Positions 20,254-32,590 of a stretch of DNA of 64,000 nucleotides are shown piece by piece. The translations under genes and the position numbers were made by a program. Under the pieces are notes generated by a model. The model was not told where the DNA came from and searched no databases. It worked only from the letters and a program-made list of their open reading frames with translations. How positions within the stretch are numbered: position 1 is the first letter of the stretch; every line of letters begins with the position of its first letter. The DNA is from Fasciola hepatica (lineage: Eukaryota > Platyhelminthes > Trematoda > Plagiorchiida > Fasciolidae): assembly GCA_948099385.1 (NCBI GenBank), contig CANUEZ040000024.1:27935001-27999000 (forward strand), in the 5' to 3' direction.

Positions 20254-22343
20254 GCTGTTACCCTTTTACTAAAAACAGGACTTTTGACCGAACTTGGAAG
20301 TTCGTTCCGTGTTATATATAGTGTTACGTAATGACCAGATGCTGCACACTAGCAATGGCTGAGGCGATCGCCTAGTCGACTAGCATGCGGGGCCCTAAGC
20401 CTGTGCTATACTCGCAAAAGAAGTTAGCGTTTGCCCTCGAGCTTCCTTGGTCAGAGATTGATGACGTCCCCCGTAAACACACTTTCAATCCAGCTCACCA
20501 ACTGTTCACACGATGGTATTCACTACATCCCCAACATCTCCCTTGTATCAACCAATAGATTGGCCGAAGAACCGATCAAATGACGCTGACTGACAGACCT
20601 ACTGACTGTCCTTGTACTCTCCCCCTTTTCTCATGATAAGCAAATGTGACTGTAGTGGTTCGAAAACAAATCATGAAAAACATGTTCGCGTACACTGTGC
20701 TTTGATTTAAACCACGGGTCTGTTCACTGCTTCCAAATCAATTTAATGATCAAAGTTTGTAATGTGTCTCGCGATCGACTAAGCCGGGTTGGTAATGGTC
20801 GTTTGCTGTTCGCGCGAGGGATGACTCGTCCACTGCACTAGTCACTATGGTACATGCACTCCTATCCCTGCCTATGAATCTGTCACTGCAGCTGCAGGTG
20901 AACTAATAAATGATGTGAGAGGTTTTCAGTTCCGAGAAACAATTTGATCCCAGTCAGCACAATACTCAACGCGGTTGGGCAAACTTTGGGCTAAAATGAC
21001 TCCTGGCATGTGCCTGGAAAGTTTGCACAGAAGTTCGTGAAATTTCATAAAGAAAATAATAATAAGAAAAGAAAAATATTTATTAGTATATGTCTGCACT
21101 ACAAAAACAGCGCATTTTTTCTGCTGAATGCCATTGTGACCAGGCGGTGCTGTGCTGGTTTTCTTTATTCTCGGATGATAGGATGTGCTGTCCAGTTTTT
21201 CTATGGAGAAAAGTGATTAATCGCTCATGGTAATATTTAATGCTCATCTCTGAAGTTTATTTTATCTCTGGCATACTACATACATGTGTACACGCATATA
21301 TACCGTTAGACATTGATGTAGTTGTTTTTAAGTGTTGCTTTTTGTGAAATTCATACTATATTCAGTATTAATAGCAATTTAGCGTTGGTCATTTACCTTC
21401 AGATTCTGGGAATCAGAATACATTGTTATGCCTAAAGGGACGAAGTAGGAAAGTTATTGGAGGCGCAAGAAGGTCCTCAGTGCAAAATGCCTAACTTGTG
21501 GCGAGGCAACATTATGAGAACACCAGCGTTCGTCGCCTAAATTACAGTGAATAGGTATGCTAAGGAAAACCGAATGTTGTCAGGTATTTCTTCAATATTA
21601 GTTCACAATAGGTGCAATTACTCCTAGTGTCCATGCTGTTGAAATAGAGTCACAAGTGTTGGGGTCTGTACATATTTGAGATCTGTGGATCTTTTGGGCT
21701 GCCCTCAATTCACCACCAGCGCTCAAAGGCGATCATCCACGCAGGTTAGTATATTCGTACTATGTCATTTTTTCAGCCAGTCGAAAAATACAGCTTGGAA
21801 GAACTACGTGTGCCAGATCAACGTGGATGCTCTTTTACAGTCCTTAACTGATGATTTATGATCTCCATGTTAACCGCGAGGCAACGCCGTGACGTGCTGC
21901 ACTCTGTGGGCTATCATTTGTCAGGTATTTCGCGTTACCCTAGGATAATATCTCATACACCACGGTTGTGAGATGCAGCTATTAGTTTCCCCCATGAATC
22001 GTGCTTCGGGAAACTCAGGTCGTTCATCAAAAGACCCACAGGACCAGCAGAATAACTATACTAAAGAATTCACGAAGTCACCATCATGGGTCCCAAAAAA
22101 GGTAATGTTGCTCCGGATGATATTTTCATTCCCATTCGTGCATTACCCATTCATCCGGTGCTCTGTTTTTGTACTCCACTAAGCAACCAGATTAAATAAG
22201 CACCGTCAACCAACGCGCCTTAAAAATCGTAACTTGACGGATAATGTACCTTTTCGATGTGTTATTGTTCCGAACAACTTTTTCACATGGTTTGCCATCA
22301 AATCATCCGTCCGTGGATGACCTACTATTGGACACACTCACTG
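20254..22343. other. Unassigned sequence
   Basis: Two kilobases with no domain I recognise on either strand; 21,000-21,450 is AT-rich. It may include the 3' part of the PLE whose GIY-YIG fragment precedes it. Confidence 0.3.
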
Positions 22344-22616
22344 TGTAGTGCTACCGATACGACACATGATTACAAACACTAACAAATTTGTTTATCGGAA
22401 CAATCACCGAATTTCATGGCGCTACTTGCTCCTCCTGTGTGCACCGTCTGCATGCTATTGCGTTCCTCCAGTACACAAATTATCCCGCTCCAGCGTTTTG
22501 AGTTCTGCTCTTTTGTGCCCTGTCACGTATATTTGTTAACGTGTCACGAACCGAGGACCAAGGGCTATAGACTCTATACGGGAGCATATTCTGACTTAAC
22601 TAAGGAGAATCCTAAA
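22344..22616 (+). repeat. Solo LTR of family S
   Basis: About 273 bp starting TGTAGTGCTACCGATACG and ending near GAGAATCCTAA. It matches the two LTRs of the element at 51,133-55,479 and a further solo copy at 28,997. Conserved blocks include 'ccgctccagcgttttgag' and 'cgaggaccaagggctatag'. No pol sequence is attached. Confidence 0.7.
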
Positions 22617-23140
22617 ACTGCGCCCATTCACATAATCACTTGCAGATATTTATTGCTCTCCAGTAATCCCTCTGACGCCTTTGGTCCAATTTCGTCTCCG
22701 TTCAGATAAATTTATATTCTTCAACTTCACTTTCTAAGTTACGTATTTGTCATTGACTGTGACAACAGACGGCGTCCGTTGGGCACGGAGTGGCCTCAAC
22801 TGGCCGCTGATTTGGAAGTGCGCAGCGAAATGCCGTTCAAAAACATAGAGTCATTATTGCCGTCAAGGATAAGTCAGTGAAATTCGTTGTCTCTGACTAC
22901 ACCCCAGACGTTGTTCGTTCCACCTCAAGGATCGTAGAAGAACCGGTGTCTGCCGTTGAAAGATATGAAGCGTTGGTTTATAAACGCTAGAAACCGAGGC
23001 GATGCAATATGAAAACACAGGTAAGTAAATTATCATTTACTTCGGGATAAACCTCAAGCTGCTTTTTCTGTTGGATATATATATAGCTGGCGCATAGTTC
23101 TACAACGCTTTTGTGCCAAAGGAAATACCGGCGAAGTAAG
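22617..23140. other. Unassigned sequence
   Basis: No recognisable coding or repeat unit between the solo LTR and the LINE-tail-like fragment. Confidence 0.25.
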
Positions 23141-23407
23141 TTACAGAGCAAAACGGAATCTCATTTCAGACAGAACGACATCCTTGTTTGTTAGGACATG
23201 TGCTATAAACGGAACAACAGAATTCTTGTACGAAAATGATCTACAGGGAAGCAATTTATACCTAGGCCGGGTCGACGCGTGGGACTGACAAAGAGTAACA
23301 TTAAAATGCAATGAGTGCGAAGTATCAGAGAGGATTTTCTGTTCAGATGCCCAAGAATGGCAATCCCTATGGTCCCTGTTCCTCCATGTTGTAGCCACCG
23401 TAGACAA
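23141..23407 (-). pseudogene. LINE C-terminal-tail-like fragment
   Basis: The minus frame has SLHFNVTLCQSHASTRPR and SVVPFIAHVLTNKDVVLSEM, similar to the plus frame at 17,652-17,897. The SVVPFIA..LTNKD pattern resembles the end of a LINE ORF2. Support is mainly from the two copies. Confidence 0.3.
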
Positions 23408-23641
23408 TGCTCCTTAATTTTTTGGGATAGTTGCCTTACCGTTCGACCAATGTAGACTGCATTACATTAGCATTTGAACAAATAGATTACCAATAAGGTG
23501 GCCAGCATTGACAACATATCCTTATTAGAATTTCGGATAATGGGAGAACTTGCAAATACACAGTAAACACAAGCTGAGTTGAATGTTCCACTCACTGGTT
23601 AATGGCAACTAAACCAATAAGGTTTCCCCTCTCAACCTGAA

Positions 23642-24488
23642 CGTTATGTGCGCAATTTATGGAACTTGGAAGTGAATACCACCCTCACCGAAGCGTTATC
23701 GTTCGGTGTAAGTTTTTGCTGTCCACGTCGTAAAATAATTCAGTTAGAAACAGAAATTCAGTTCGAAAACGTTTTATCGCAAACACGCAATCTGGTACAC
23801 AGATCGTCGGATGAACTCGAACGATTCAAAGCCACCCTTGTTGATTGTTACTAACAATACCACAAATATACCTCGCGCAACGAAGGACCAACGACTCAAA
23901 GGCATCTAGAACAGCTAAAGGACATACAACGACGAAACGACATCATAATAAGCAGACCCAACAAGGGCTCCGGGGTGGTGATAATGAATAGAATCGGCTA
24001 TATCAGAAAAACGTCTTATCTGCACGTGGACAAAACAAAGTGCACACGGTCGCAAGAAAGAGAAAAGACGGCCTATGCTGAGAAACGGATCATAAAATTA
24101 CTGAAGTCTATGAAAGATCGAGGCTATTTAGACCAACTCGCTTTCGAAACTATCAAACCATGCGGGTCCACCATTCCACAGTCATGTGGATTATCCAAGA
24201 TTCATAAAACAGGCACACCTTCGAGACCGATTCTCTCTATGATAAACTCGCCTTATCATAACAGTCAAATGGCTGGCAGCTAAATTGGAAGCCATATGCA
24301 GGAGTCTCGCCAAATACAGTCTCAAAGATTCATTTGAATTTGCTGAAACCGTCAAACACCGAAACATAAAAAATGATCAAATGTTTTCTCTGTATGTGAC
24401 CTCGCTTTTCACCAATGTACCCATCTTAGAGAATATTGGCCTCATTTGTGACTACATTGAAACTAAGTCCAATCCGAATGACCCTTGA
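23642..24488 (+). pseudogene. Penelope-like element, N-terminal region and first RT blocks
   Basis: Consecutive frames show an N-terminal PLE region (NKGSGVVIMNR, matching the D/N-K-G-x-x-x-V-I-M block), then CGLSKIHKTGTPSRPILSMI and NSPYH, hallmark PLE RT motifs. The last piece (24,285-24,488) has MFSLYVTSLFTNVPILENI, the motif-A region; its catalytic Asp is replaced (YVTSLF where FDVSSLF is usual). A stop at 23,852 and a frameshift at about 24,283 break it. It ends before the YVDD motif, so the element is 3'-truncated as well as dead. Confidence 0.75.
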
Positions 24489-24696
24489 CCATATCAGTAC
24501 GACCATTCCCTATATGATATGTAAAGACTAGAGAATGAATCATTGAAAACAATTGTTTGTCTCTGAAAACTTGTTCTGACATTTATTACTATTTAACAGA
24601 GGACCAAATTGATTAGAAAAGCCTTGAAATGTGAAAGATTTGCTATGAATGTCGAAGTCTGGTCTATTTGAGACAGACCTAACCAAAACAACTTCG
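24489..24696. other. Junction between PLE and LINE F2
   Basis: Short AT-rich stretch with no similarity recognised. Confidence 0.25.
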
Positions 24697-25524
24697 TCAG
24701 CATGATGCGGGCTGGGTTGGAGACAGGCAAACCGCTAATGGAGAAAGAACAGCACCTTGAATTACACCGGTACTGGTTGGGAGATGTTCGGAGACTTTTC
24801 TGCTTACTTTGGTGCATTGTGTTCTTCCAGAGAAATAGTTCTCCAACCAATTTAGTAAATATGCAGGGCAGCTCAAAGATTCTAGTTTTCTGAGAAGAAG
24901 CGGGCCTGGTGCATTGTCAAAGGTCGACTTGTAGTTTAAAGAAGAACATCTAACTAATATGCTGGAATCATCAAGGGATTTGGCTACTTGGTGCACAATG
25001 GATGCTACTGCGTCAACCGTAGAGCGCTTGGATTTGTACGCAAATTGGAACTCGTCGGTCGGACTTCTCACCATGGTTTGGAGACGACGCAACACAACGC
25101 GTTCTGCAAGTTACAACGCTGATGAAGATAGAGCTATCGATCGGTACTTTTTGGGTTCCGTCTGGCTATAGGATTGTTTGGTATAGGAATAATTGTAATA
25201 GGACTCCAACAATAAGGAATGGAATGTGATTCCAGTGAATTGTTAAATACCGAAGTCATCAGACCACATAAAGAATCAGCTCCATATCTGAGCAGCTCCG
25301 TTAGAAAACCGTCCGGACCCGTTGGCCTGGCTATCTTCGTTGATTTGAGTAACTTGAAAACCTCTGTGGCTGATACCTTTTGAAATACAGACGAGACAGA
25401 CAATGGGAAAGTAGGGAGGGGGTCGTCTGATTGTTGGAGAAATTGGACATTGAGACGGTTTACATATACATTCATCTTCAGGGATTTCCCCATCTGACCG
25501 CAGAGAAGCTTGATTCCAAGTCAC
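24697..25524 (-). pseudogene. LINE F2 reverse transcriptase
   Basis: The N-terminal piece (25,134-25,493) has STKIARPTGPDGFLTELLR, the LINE RT block 1. The next piece (24,697-25,095) shows FQFAYKSKRSTVDAVASIVH and LLRKLESL...LLNWLENYFSGRTQ, then GVIQGAVLSPLA (block 4). The motif-A Asp region reads RCSSLNYKSTFDNA, where FLDFSKAFD-like residues are expected, so the first catalytic Asp is lost. No YADD follows. In life this would copy LINE RNA at the nicked target site. Confidence 0.7.
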
Positions 25525-25924
25525 CCATTTTTCCTATTTCGGGAGTTTAGGAACGGTCGAGAGAAATTATCATCAAGTCGTGTATTCTCAGGTTTTAGCA
25601 AAAGTGACAGTCGATGTACTTCAGGTTTGTTTTGCATCGTGTAGGCGAGCTCCTTCCTCCTGCGCAGTGCTTTAGGTGTGTAGAACCACTCTTCCAAATA
25701 GGAGGTAAACAGTTTCTATAGCACAAAAATTATTGAAAATCCGTTTAATCACTTATGTTGTAAAATTTACAGAAAAGTGAAGTGGACGGTCTTTCAACCA
25801 CGACGTAACAGTGGACAATGAACAGTTGAAGAATAGTATACTCTCTGTGAAAATGGTTCTTTGTTTGAAGAGTATCTGTTTGCAATGCATGTCCGATATA
25901 TGACCTAGGTGAGAGTATATTTTA

Positions 25925-26850
25925 GACCTAAGATGTAATAAGCAGTGGTCACTGATGCTAATGGGTGCACTTCACCTGACAGAGGAAAATTCTGAATGGT
26001 TTTTCAGGATGTGGTCTAACTGGGAGTCACCACGAGTCGGAGTATCACAGATATTAGGAATACTGAAATATGAAATGGGGAGTGTTGATGTATGGTAGCA
26101 TTCAACCTTGGTTATTTTGTTCAACACACATCACGGTTTATCTGAACTCGCGCCACCAAGCGCGGTGGCCACTTGAACGTTGGCCGTGCACGCTACACGC
26201 ACGCTTTTCCAATATACGCTAACCAATCTCTCCCTACCTATAGTGTTCTCCTCATGGGTTGTGGGAAACATTGTCCTAATGATCGTGGTGGCATATTGCA
26301 GAGTACCGCTGTAACGTACCGGTGGTTGAAGCTTGTTCGGAAGGACTAGCGAACGTATGTAATAAGGAAACAGCATGGTAAGTTCTAACCAACCTTGCAG
26401 ATGCGTGATTGAATTCTCCCACTGTTATATGAAGATTCTCATCAAACGTAGGCACAATGAAAGGAACAAATTAACCATAGAAAATGTTAACCGAGGTTTG
26501 CGAGCATTGTGGTGATATGTAAATGCTGCTGATAGTGAATTGACCGAAACGAGAGCATCCGGGGCGATATGATACAGCTGAACAATCGATGCCATCACAT
26601 GAGTAGGGAAAAACTACAGAGAACTTGCCGCTTCAGTTAGAATTGATGAATACAGCAACGCTGCCATCTTTTTTCTTGTAATGTATACGGTCCTGACGGA
26701 AGCAGGCGAACTCTTTTATTTGAACCACAGCGTCATTCATATTGTGGTTCAGCCAAGTATCTTGTAAACATACAGCACAGGTAGTTCTACAGCTACGGGC
26801 CATTTGTAGGTATGTAAGATCCGATAGCTTGTTGAAATGGGAACGCACGT
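25925..26850 (-). pseudogene. LINE F2 AP-type endonuclease
   Basis: The minus strand at 26,633-26,848 reads CAVCLQDTWLNHNM (E-T-W-L block with Glu replaced by Asp), then CFRQDRIHYKKKDGSVAVFI (the G-G-V-A block). Near 26,440 it has ITVGEFNHA (GDFN with Asp to Glu), and near 25,955 ISISDHCLL (the S-D-H catalytic box). The order matches exonuclease-endonuclease-phosphatase domains of CR1/jockey-type LINEs. Stops and frameshifts separate the motifs. Confidence 0.65.
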
Positions 26851-27514
26851 TATTACAAACGACACTAGGAATAGTCGTACTGCTTGGCTTTGTGTATTTA
26901 AGAGCAGCCTACCAACCAGCTCTTTTGCGTTTATTTGCATGATGGTTCCCATTTCGTGCTTTGAAGAGTGGGCATATATTTTGTTGTCCAAGTATGTCTT
27001 TTATCGACAGCATAAACCGCTTCGAATAAGTATGAGTGCGCGATATGCCAGTGATGGACTGAATAAAAACCAGTCCCGAAAAAAGCAAATCAAGGGGAAC
27101 CAACACGTAGGAAAGTCAAGGATTGAACTACCATGCACAATCTGAAGGGAGAAAGAAAACTACCGAATTCGTGGTAATTTATGAATGGAATGAATATTTT
27201 CGAACTTCAAAGATTTATGCGACACATGTGCTGGTAAACTACTGTGTACTTTAATTTTCGCCTACACAAAGGTCCCTCTCAGTATTTTTCTAGCCATTTA
27301 ATATCAAGGTCACACATTTCTCCAGCTAAAATTCGTGGGGCGGAAATATTTCAAACGTAAAATTGGTGGTTTAGACGCTCGCACAATCTATGCGGTTTCG
27401 ATTGCCGTCCGACGAGTGTAGACGCAGAACGATGGCAACTGAGGGGTTATAATAATTATATTGGTTATGCTGTATAAATGACAGGAGATGGGAGACTGTA
27501 CGAGCTAATTGCGA
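26633..27514 (+). repeat. Direct duplication D, left copy
   Basis: This stretch is almost base-for-base the same as 42,593-43,474 at a constant offset of 15,960. I see only a few substitutions after about 26,680 (for example cgatatg/cggtatg). It spans the LINE F2 endonuclease start, its upstream sequence and the start of repeat R. The left end is diverged; the right end is marked by a ~35-bp deletion in the left copy. Confidence 0.8.
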
Positions 27515-28022
27515 GTGGTGTTTGCTGGCGATGCTGTTGAATCTGCCAGTGCCAGGTGGACTTAAACAAAACAGGCTTCAAACAACCAGTCGATTGAAGG
27601 AATCGAGGCCAAGCCGAATTCCTGACCTATCGACGAGCCTGGTCAATGTTTGCTTGACCAGTTATGTACCTCAGTGGATGACTGATGAGAATCACCGATT
27701 GTCCTACAGGACCTCTAAACTAGGCCCATGTATCCGACCGAAGAAGATTATGATACCACACTGGTTGAATCGGGTCTTGATGTGTGAAAGTACTTTGAAG
27801 TACAATTGTCCTGACTATAAGTCACTTTGTGTGACTGAGAAGATTCGAAGAGGAAAATTGCCTATAGCTGTGGGAATACCTGGCACCGGACTTGGCTGCT
27901 CCTGGGGAGCGGTTGCCAGTCCCAAGTAAACCTAAGTGCAGATACCTATTCATAAACACAGCGCACCTAAGCTCTAGACTCGCTGTTGCATTTTAGTGAG
28001 TTTGGTGTTTGCGAAGCCACTA
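27360..28022 (+). repeat. Repeat R, copy R3
   Basis: Full-length anonymous repeat: it starts near 'aaaattggtggtttagacg' and ends GTTTGCGAAGCC. Internal marks are 'caaccagtcgattgaagg', 'acctcagtggatgactgatg', 'cgaccgaagaagattatg' and 'ctaagctctagactcgc'. It carries no long ORF and no coding similarity. Confidence 0.65.
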
Positions 28023-28470
28023 CAGTGGTTTCATTCGGCCCTACCAACACTCAGCGCAGCCGTTCAAAGGGCGCGCGTTCATTCATTCGGTATAATCAAC
28101 ACCCCCTAAGGCATTTTAAACAGTGGTAACAATCTATCATAAATCACAGCTCTAACTGTTCCTTAGGTTTAGTTCATGGTTTGTTTGATATTTTCCTATC
28201 TCACTAATTACGGTTTCTTACACACCAACTATCGGGCAATACTCCGTTTTTGTCGAAAACAATTTCTGACCTATTATCTTTGAAATCTGCACGTAAAAAT
28301 GTATTGTAGTCCAACGTTTCCTTAAGTGGTACTGCCCCACCTTTCTGCTTCTTGATATTTCAGATCCGGTAACCACGTAATACAACAATGATGAAAATCT
28401 TCGGAAAATTCAGAATGAAGCAGTCCTCGAATTGCAAGTTTGTACAAGCTTTCAGTATACTATTTCGATG
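28011..28470 (+). repeat. Repeat T, copy T1
   Basis: About 460 bp matching 56,038-56,480 at roughly 85% by eye, including the exact block 'ggtataatcaacaccccc'. Both copies begin with the end of R (GCGAAGCC-x-CTACAGT). A short minus-strand frame is partly conserved, but no family is recognised. Confidence 0.65.
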
Positions 28471-28996
28471 ATAAAATTAGTGATTTTCACAAGCAGTGTT
28501 TTTTAATCTGATAAATTAGTGTTTTCGATCGAAAGGATGGATAATAGACAAATAGACTAAGAAGCGTTCAGTTAAGATGGATCAGGAAAAGAAGAGATAC
28601 CCAATTCCAGCGATTATTTTAACTTAAGGCGTAGCCCAACACGCTCCCAATTGAGCCCAGGTAGGGCTGCCCGACGTATCTGATGGTGTAGCTCATTGCG
28701 CACCCAGTCGGCTGCGCGTTGGGTGTGCGGCTTGGAATTAGGTTTGGAGGTTTAGCACTTTGGTGGTTTGCAAAACCTGCAGTCCAGTCTCCAAATAAGT
28801 GAGCTTGAGTGCACAATTCAGATTTCGGTTAGTCCGGTTGGACAGATGATCACCTTCAAGCACAATAAAGTACCACGTTTTTTCTCAACCGTGTCGGCTT
28901 GTGTGGTCTTAGGCCCCGCTCTAGTGAATCTGAACGAACTTATCAAGGTAAATATTTGGACGGAATGTTTGGTTTATGAAGTGTTCCTCCTCTTGT
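28471..28996. other. Unassigned sequence
   Basis: No recognisable features; AT-rich at its left, with a GC-rich block around 28,620-28,740. Confidence 0.25.
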
Positions 28997-29268
28997 TGTA
29001 GTGCTGCCGATGTGACACACAGTTGCAAAGACTAACAGATTCGTTCATCTGAAAAATTACGGAATATGGTAGCGCCACTTGCTCCGCCTGTGTACTCTGT
29101 CAGCACGCCGTTGCATTCCTCCAATACATACACTGTCCCTTTGCAGCGTTTTGGGTTCTTCTCCTTTGCGCGCTGCCGAGTATGATCGTTATCGTGTCAC
29201 GAACCAAGGACCAAGGGCTATAGATTCTATACGGTAACAAGTCCTGACTCAACTTAGAAGGATCTTAA
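28997..29268 (+). repeat. Solo LTR of family S
   Basis: 272 bp starting TGTAGTGCTGCCGATGTG, same family as 22,344, 51,133 and 55,208. Its last ~46 bp lie inside the inverted repeat B and are copied at 42,312-42,357. Confidence 0.7.
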
Positions 29269-30144
29269 ATAATTCTTCTGCACTGCCGTTTCTTCTTGCT
29301 CAGTAGAAAAGAGTTCTGACTAAGCCCCGTTTAGTGCGAAACAAGAGAACTGAATGTATTGTCCACTCCATGTTGCTTTAGTATGTATGGCCTTTTGAAT
29401 TGTCTAGTCATCAGAATATATAGGAAAGTGAAACTGTTTTCACTTTCCATCTCACACTTGACCGATAAACTGGGAGGCATTGTGCAAAACTGGGCAAAGA
29501 GCTGGGAAGAACTTTCATCTTCAGCAAAACAAAATTATTATTGATGTAATGTTTGCATGGGGAAAATGAATAACATTCTAATACACTTTTTCTCACTATC
29601 CCCCCCCCCCAAAAAAAATCTGCCAGTGTTAGTCCAGGGAGGATATCAGTTTCAATACCGTCGACCTGCTTGTGAGACTGTATTTCAAAATCAAATGACA
29701 TGTTTTCTTTACATGAGAGAATGAGGTCCCCGACGTGTGTAGCAGGGATGGTCGAGGTGGGATCGTTTGTTGAGACAATCTCATAAGTAATCTACGGTTT
29801 CCTGTAGAGACACATGGGTCAACACCTACAGGATACATGGTTTCGGAACTCACGGACATCTGCTCCAGGGCATACGATGGTTTCAATTAGTCCTCTAGAC
29901 AATATGATGTCGCGCTTTCCCACAGGAGATAAAATGTCTACCAGACAGCGTGCCACTTCATGATAAGTCGAGTTCTGAATACACAAAATGAATCTAATAT
30001 TCGTTTTCGTAGGACCGACTTTTATTTCAGTGAAAAAGCTCTGACTATACTGAGGTGAGACGATCAAAATGTACACTGATGGGGGCTAACGATAAATAAG
30101 AGTAAATAAGAAAACATCAGCTAAATATAAAAGGTGATTCCGTT
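29223..30144. repeat. Inverted repeat B, left arm
   Basis: 922 bp that reappears inverted at 41,436-42,357, each pair of positions summing to 71,580. Differences are few (a poly-C/poly-A length change near 29,600 and scattered substitutions). It starts inside an S LTR and ends in the last codons of LINE F1. A shared 85-codon minus frame (29,819-30,076) has no recognised function. Confidence 0.85.
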
Positions 30145-31402
30145 AGATAGGCTGCCTCGAAGGCGTCGATAAGCAATGGGAAACAACCCGGTGACTTCAA
30201 GGAGTTCCTCGTTGCCGAACCCAAGCAGCCCGGCCACGAGGCGTGTGACAGCACGTTGCACTCTTTCCAGTTTGGCTACGTCCGTCGCCTTGCACGGGTA
30301 GACAACCGGACCCCCATATTCCAAGCGAGGGCGTACATTCAAGGCATCCGGCAGTCGGAAAGTGTCCAGGGGTAGGGGCTTGAATGAACGGCGGATGGAA
30401 TCAAGTATCCTCCGCGAAGAGGCGTGCGCCCTCTCAGCTTGTTCTCTTGTCTCCAGATTGTTGGTGACAACAACTCAGAGGTCTTTTTCCTCCTGCTTGT
30501 GACGGAGTACGATACCCCAAAGGCAGTAGCCGGAAGTACTATTGAGGCCACCAATCCTCATGCTCTCGCACTTGTCCATGTTTATCGGTAGACTCCGGGT
30601 GACCCACCAATTGAATAGAGCCTGTAGATCCTCCTGTAGCATCTCACGATCCTCTGCCGGTCAAATGGTGCACCAGATCTTTAGGTCGTCGGCTTGGATA
30701 AGGCATTGGGATCGAATGGTCTGTCGTAGGTCGTTCCCAAAAGCTAGAAACAGCAGGCGTCCTAGCACGGAGCCTTGCGGCACGCCACTACTAACTGGGT
30801 ACCACGCGGACTGGGACTCTCAACTCTCATGGAAAAGGTTCTCTCGACCAAGAAATCCTCAATCCAGTGAAGCATGGGCTTGGAAATGACAAGGGCCTGG
30901 GGTTCCAGCAACAGCTCATTGTAAGGAACTTTACCAGACGCCTTAAAAAAGTCCACAAAGACGACGTCCGTGACACATCGCTCGGCCCTGACGTTCGACC
31001 AGCTTTCACTGGCAGTCAACAGGTTTGACAGACATGATCTGTTTCTCCGAAAACCGTGCTGCCCTGTGCGTTGCGGTTGACAGCTCTGCAAGTGTTCACG
31101 CATGCGAGCCGCCACTAGCCTTCCCCTGAGCTTTCCAGCTACGGAAGTGAGGCTAACTGGGCGTTAGTTAACCGAGGTGGATTTTGTCCCACGTTTGTAC
31201 GGCGGAACAACCACTGATTTTTCCACTCCCTCGGCAGACAGCCAGTGGCCAAAGATAAATCGAACAGCCCAGTCAGTGGCGTAGTTAGTTGGTCCGCCAA
31301 CTCCTTCAGCATCAACGGATGGACGTCGTCCGGTCCTGGTGACTTCTGAGTTTTGATGGATGTGAGCATGTTATCCACTTCTGGCTCCCGAAAATCATGC
31401 AA
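30121..31402 (-). pseudogene. LINE F1 reverse transcriptase and C-terminus
   Basis: Starting at 31,402 the minus strand gives KTQKSPGPDDVHPLMLKEL (RT block 1) and LPREWKNQWL. The next frame (31,115-30,762) has QHGFRRNRSCLSNLL and TDVVFVDFFKASGKVPYNEL (motif A; Asp of VDF present). The active site near 30,690 reads IQADDLKIW, so the Tyr of YADD is Gln. The last piece (30,342-30,121) has RPRLEYGGPVVYP and FPIAYRRLRGSLSNGI, the typical end of this LINE type. At least three frame breaks. Confidence 0.75.
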
Positions 31403-31906
31403 AATAAACAGTGGCTAGCCATCCAGCATAGGGCTTGGCTCACCTTCCTCCACAGAATGAACTAGCGAATGATGATCGGTTTGTGTCTCAGCCTTTCCAG
31501 CATCTGTCGCGACCACTTCGTTGTTGTCCATCAGCGCCGGGATACCTACCTTCGCTCTGGCGCGGCGCTTTAAGTATGCAAACAGGTCACAACCCTCGCC
31601 TGTAGATCGGAAGTTCTGTCAGGCCCGATTTCGTCGTTTGAGGAGGAGTCTGAGCTCCAGGTCAAACCACGGTGAACCCTTCACCCGGGGTCTACCTCAG
31701 TTGAGGGGACAGTAGGCACTCATAAGGTACAAGACACCGCCAAGGATAAATGCCCAAGCCTCGTTCACGTCACGGTGGACACCCAAATCCGTGGAAGGCC
31801 AGTAGCAGCCTAAAACCGCTCTCCGGACATCCTCGAATGGAGTGCGCCAAAAGTTTCGTCCAGTGTATGGTCTAGGGGATGGACAAGAACCAACGCACCG
31901 TTGAGT

Positions 31907-32567
31907 TTATAGCACCATGTGGTCACTGCTTCCAGGTGGAGGGAGATGTTCAACCTTATCTACGTCCGAGCCCCTGGGATAAATCGCCAGATCTAGGATG
32001 GAGCCGTGACTGTATTGCCTCCGGGTTGATTCCTGAACCTCTTGGTGTAATGACAGTCCTTCGACCATTGTCAGTAACTTCCTAGAGAAAGGATCTGCCG
32101 CGGCCGCTGTCCTGCATGATGCCCAATCAATATACGGAAGACTGAAGTCGTTCAGGACAAGGCAGTGGCCGTCGCATGCCCACCTTCTCAATAAGTTCAT
32201 CTTATCTGGAGGGGTGACCGCAGGTGTCGGATAGATGGCTCCAACTGTCCTAAAGCCTCCGGTGGTAAGTTTGAAGCGGGACCAAATAGCTTTGCCGAAT
32301 CCTTTTGGATCGGCGAAAGCCTCCAACTGCGCTATTGGAATGTCTGATCGGACAATGCCACGCCTCTACCCGCTCTGATAGAGTACCTATCTACTGGGAA
32401 TAGGGTAAAGCCGGGGAGGGACTCCTCAGAGTCTAGGACATTGTTACTCAGCCACGTCTCCGTCGTTGCTATGATAGTAGGTTAGCTGGACTGCAGCAAG
32501 TGTTCCAGGTCATCTCTCTTGTTTAGCAGACCACGGACGTTGGACAACGGGATGAAGGCACTGTTTC
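31907..32567 (-). pseudogene. LINE F1 endonuclease (left arm)
   Basis: The minus strand near 32,550 reads LSNVRGLLNKRDDLEHLL, then ATTETWLSNNV (E-T-W-L catalytic Glu intact), and from 32,326 WACDGHCLVLNDFSLPYIDW (GDFN-type box with Asp retained) and SDH near 31,914. This is an AP-like endonuclease that would nick target DNA. A TAG and a frameshift near 32,330-32,490 interrupt it. Same sequence at 37,295-37,955. Confidence 0.7.
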
Positions 32568-32590
32568 GGCCTGCTACCATCTCCGTTTGT

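Larger units (their letters stand above)
24697..26990 (-). mobile_element. LINE family F2, minus strand, 3'-truncated
   Basis: Reading on the minus strand, endonuclease motifs (26,850 to about 25,925) are followed by RT motifs (25,524 to 24,697). RT stops before the YADD box, which is unusual for LINEs because they normally lose 5' ends; a secondary deletion is likely. A related RT in the other orientation lies at 39,660-41,470. The first ~360 bp of the element (26,633-26,990) are part of a longer direct duplication with 42,601-43,474. Confidence 0.65.

Noticed and set aside
29819..30076. 85-codon minus frame duplicated at 41,504-41,761 as a possible gene
   Set aside because: It is preserved only because the whole 922-bp repeat is duplicated; no domain, and no independent evidence of coding.
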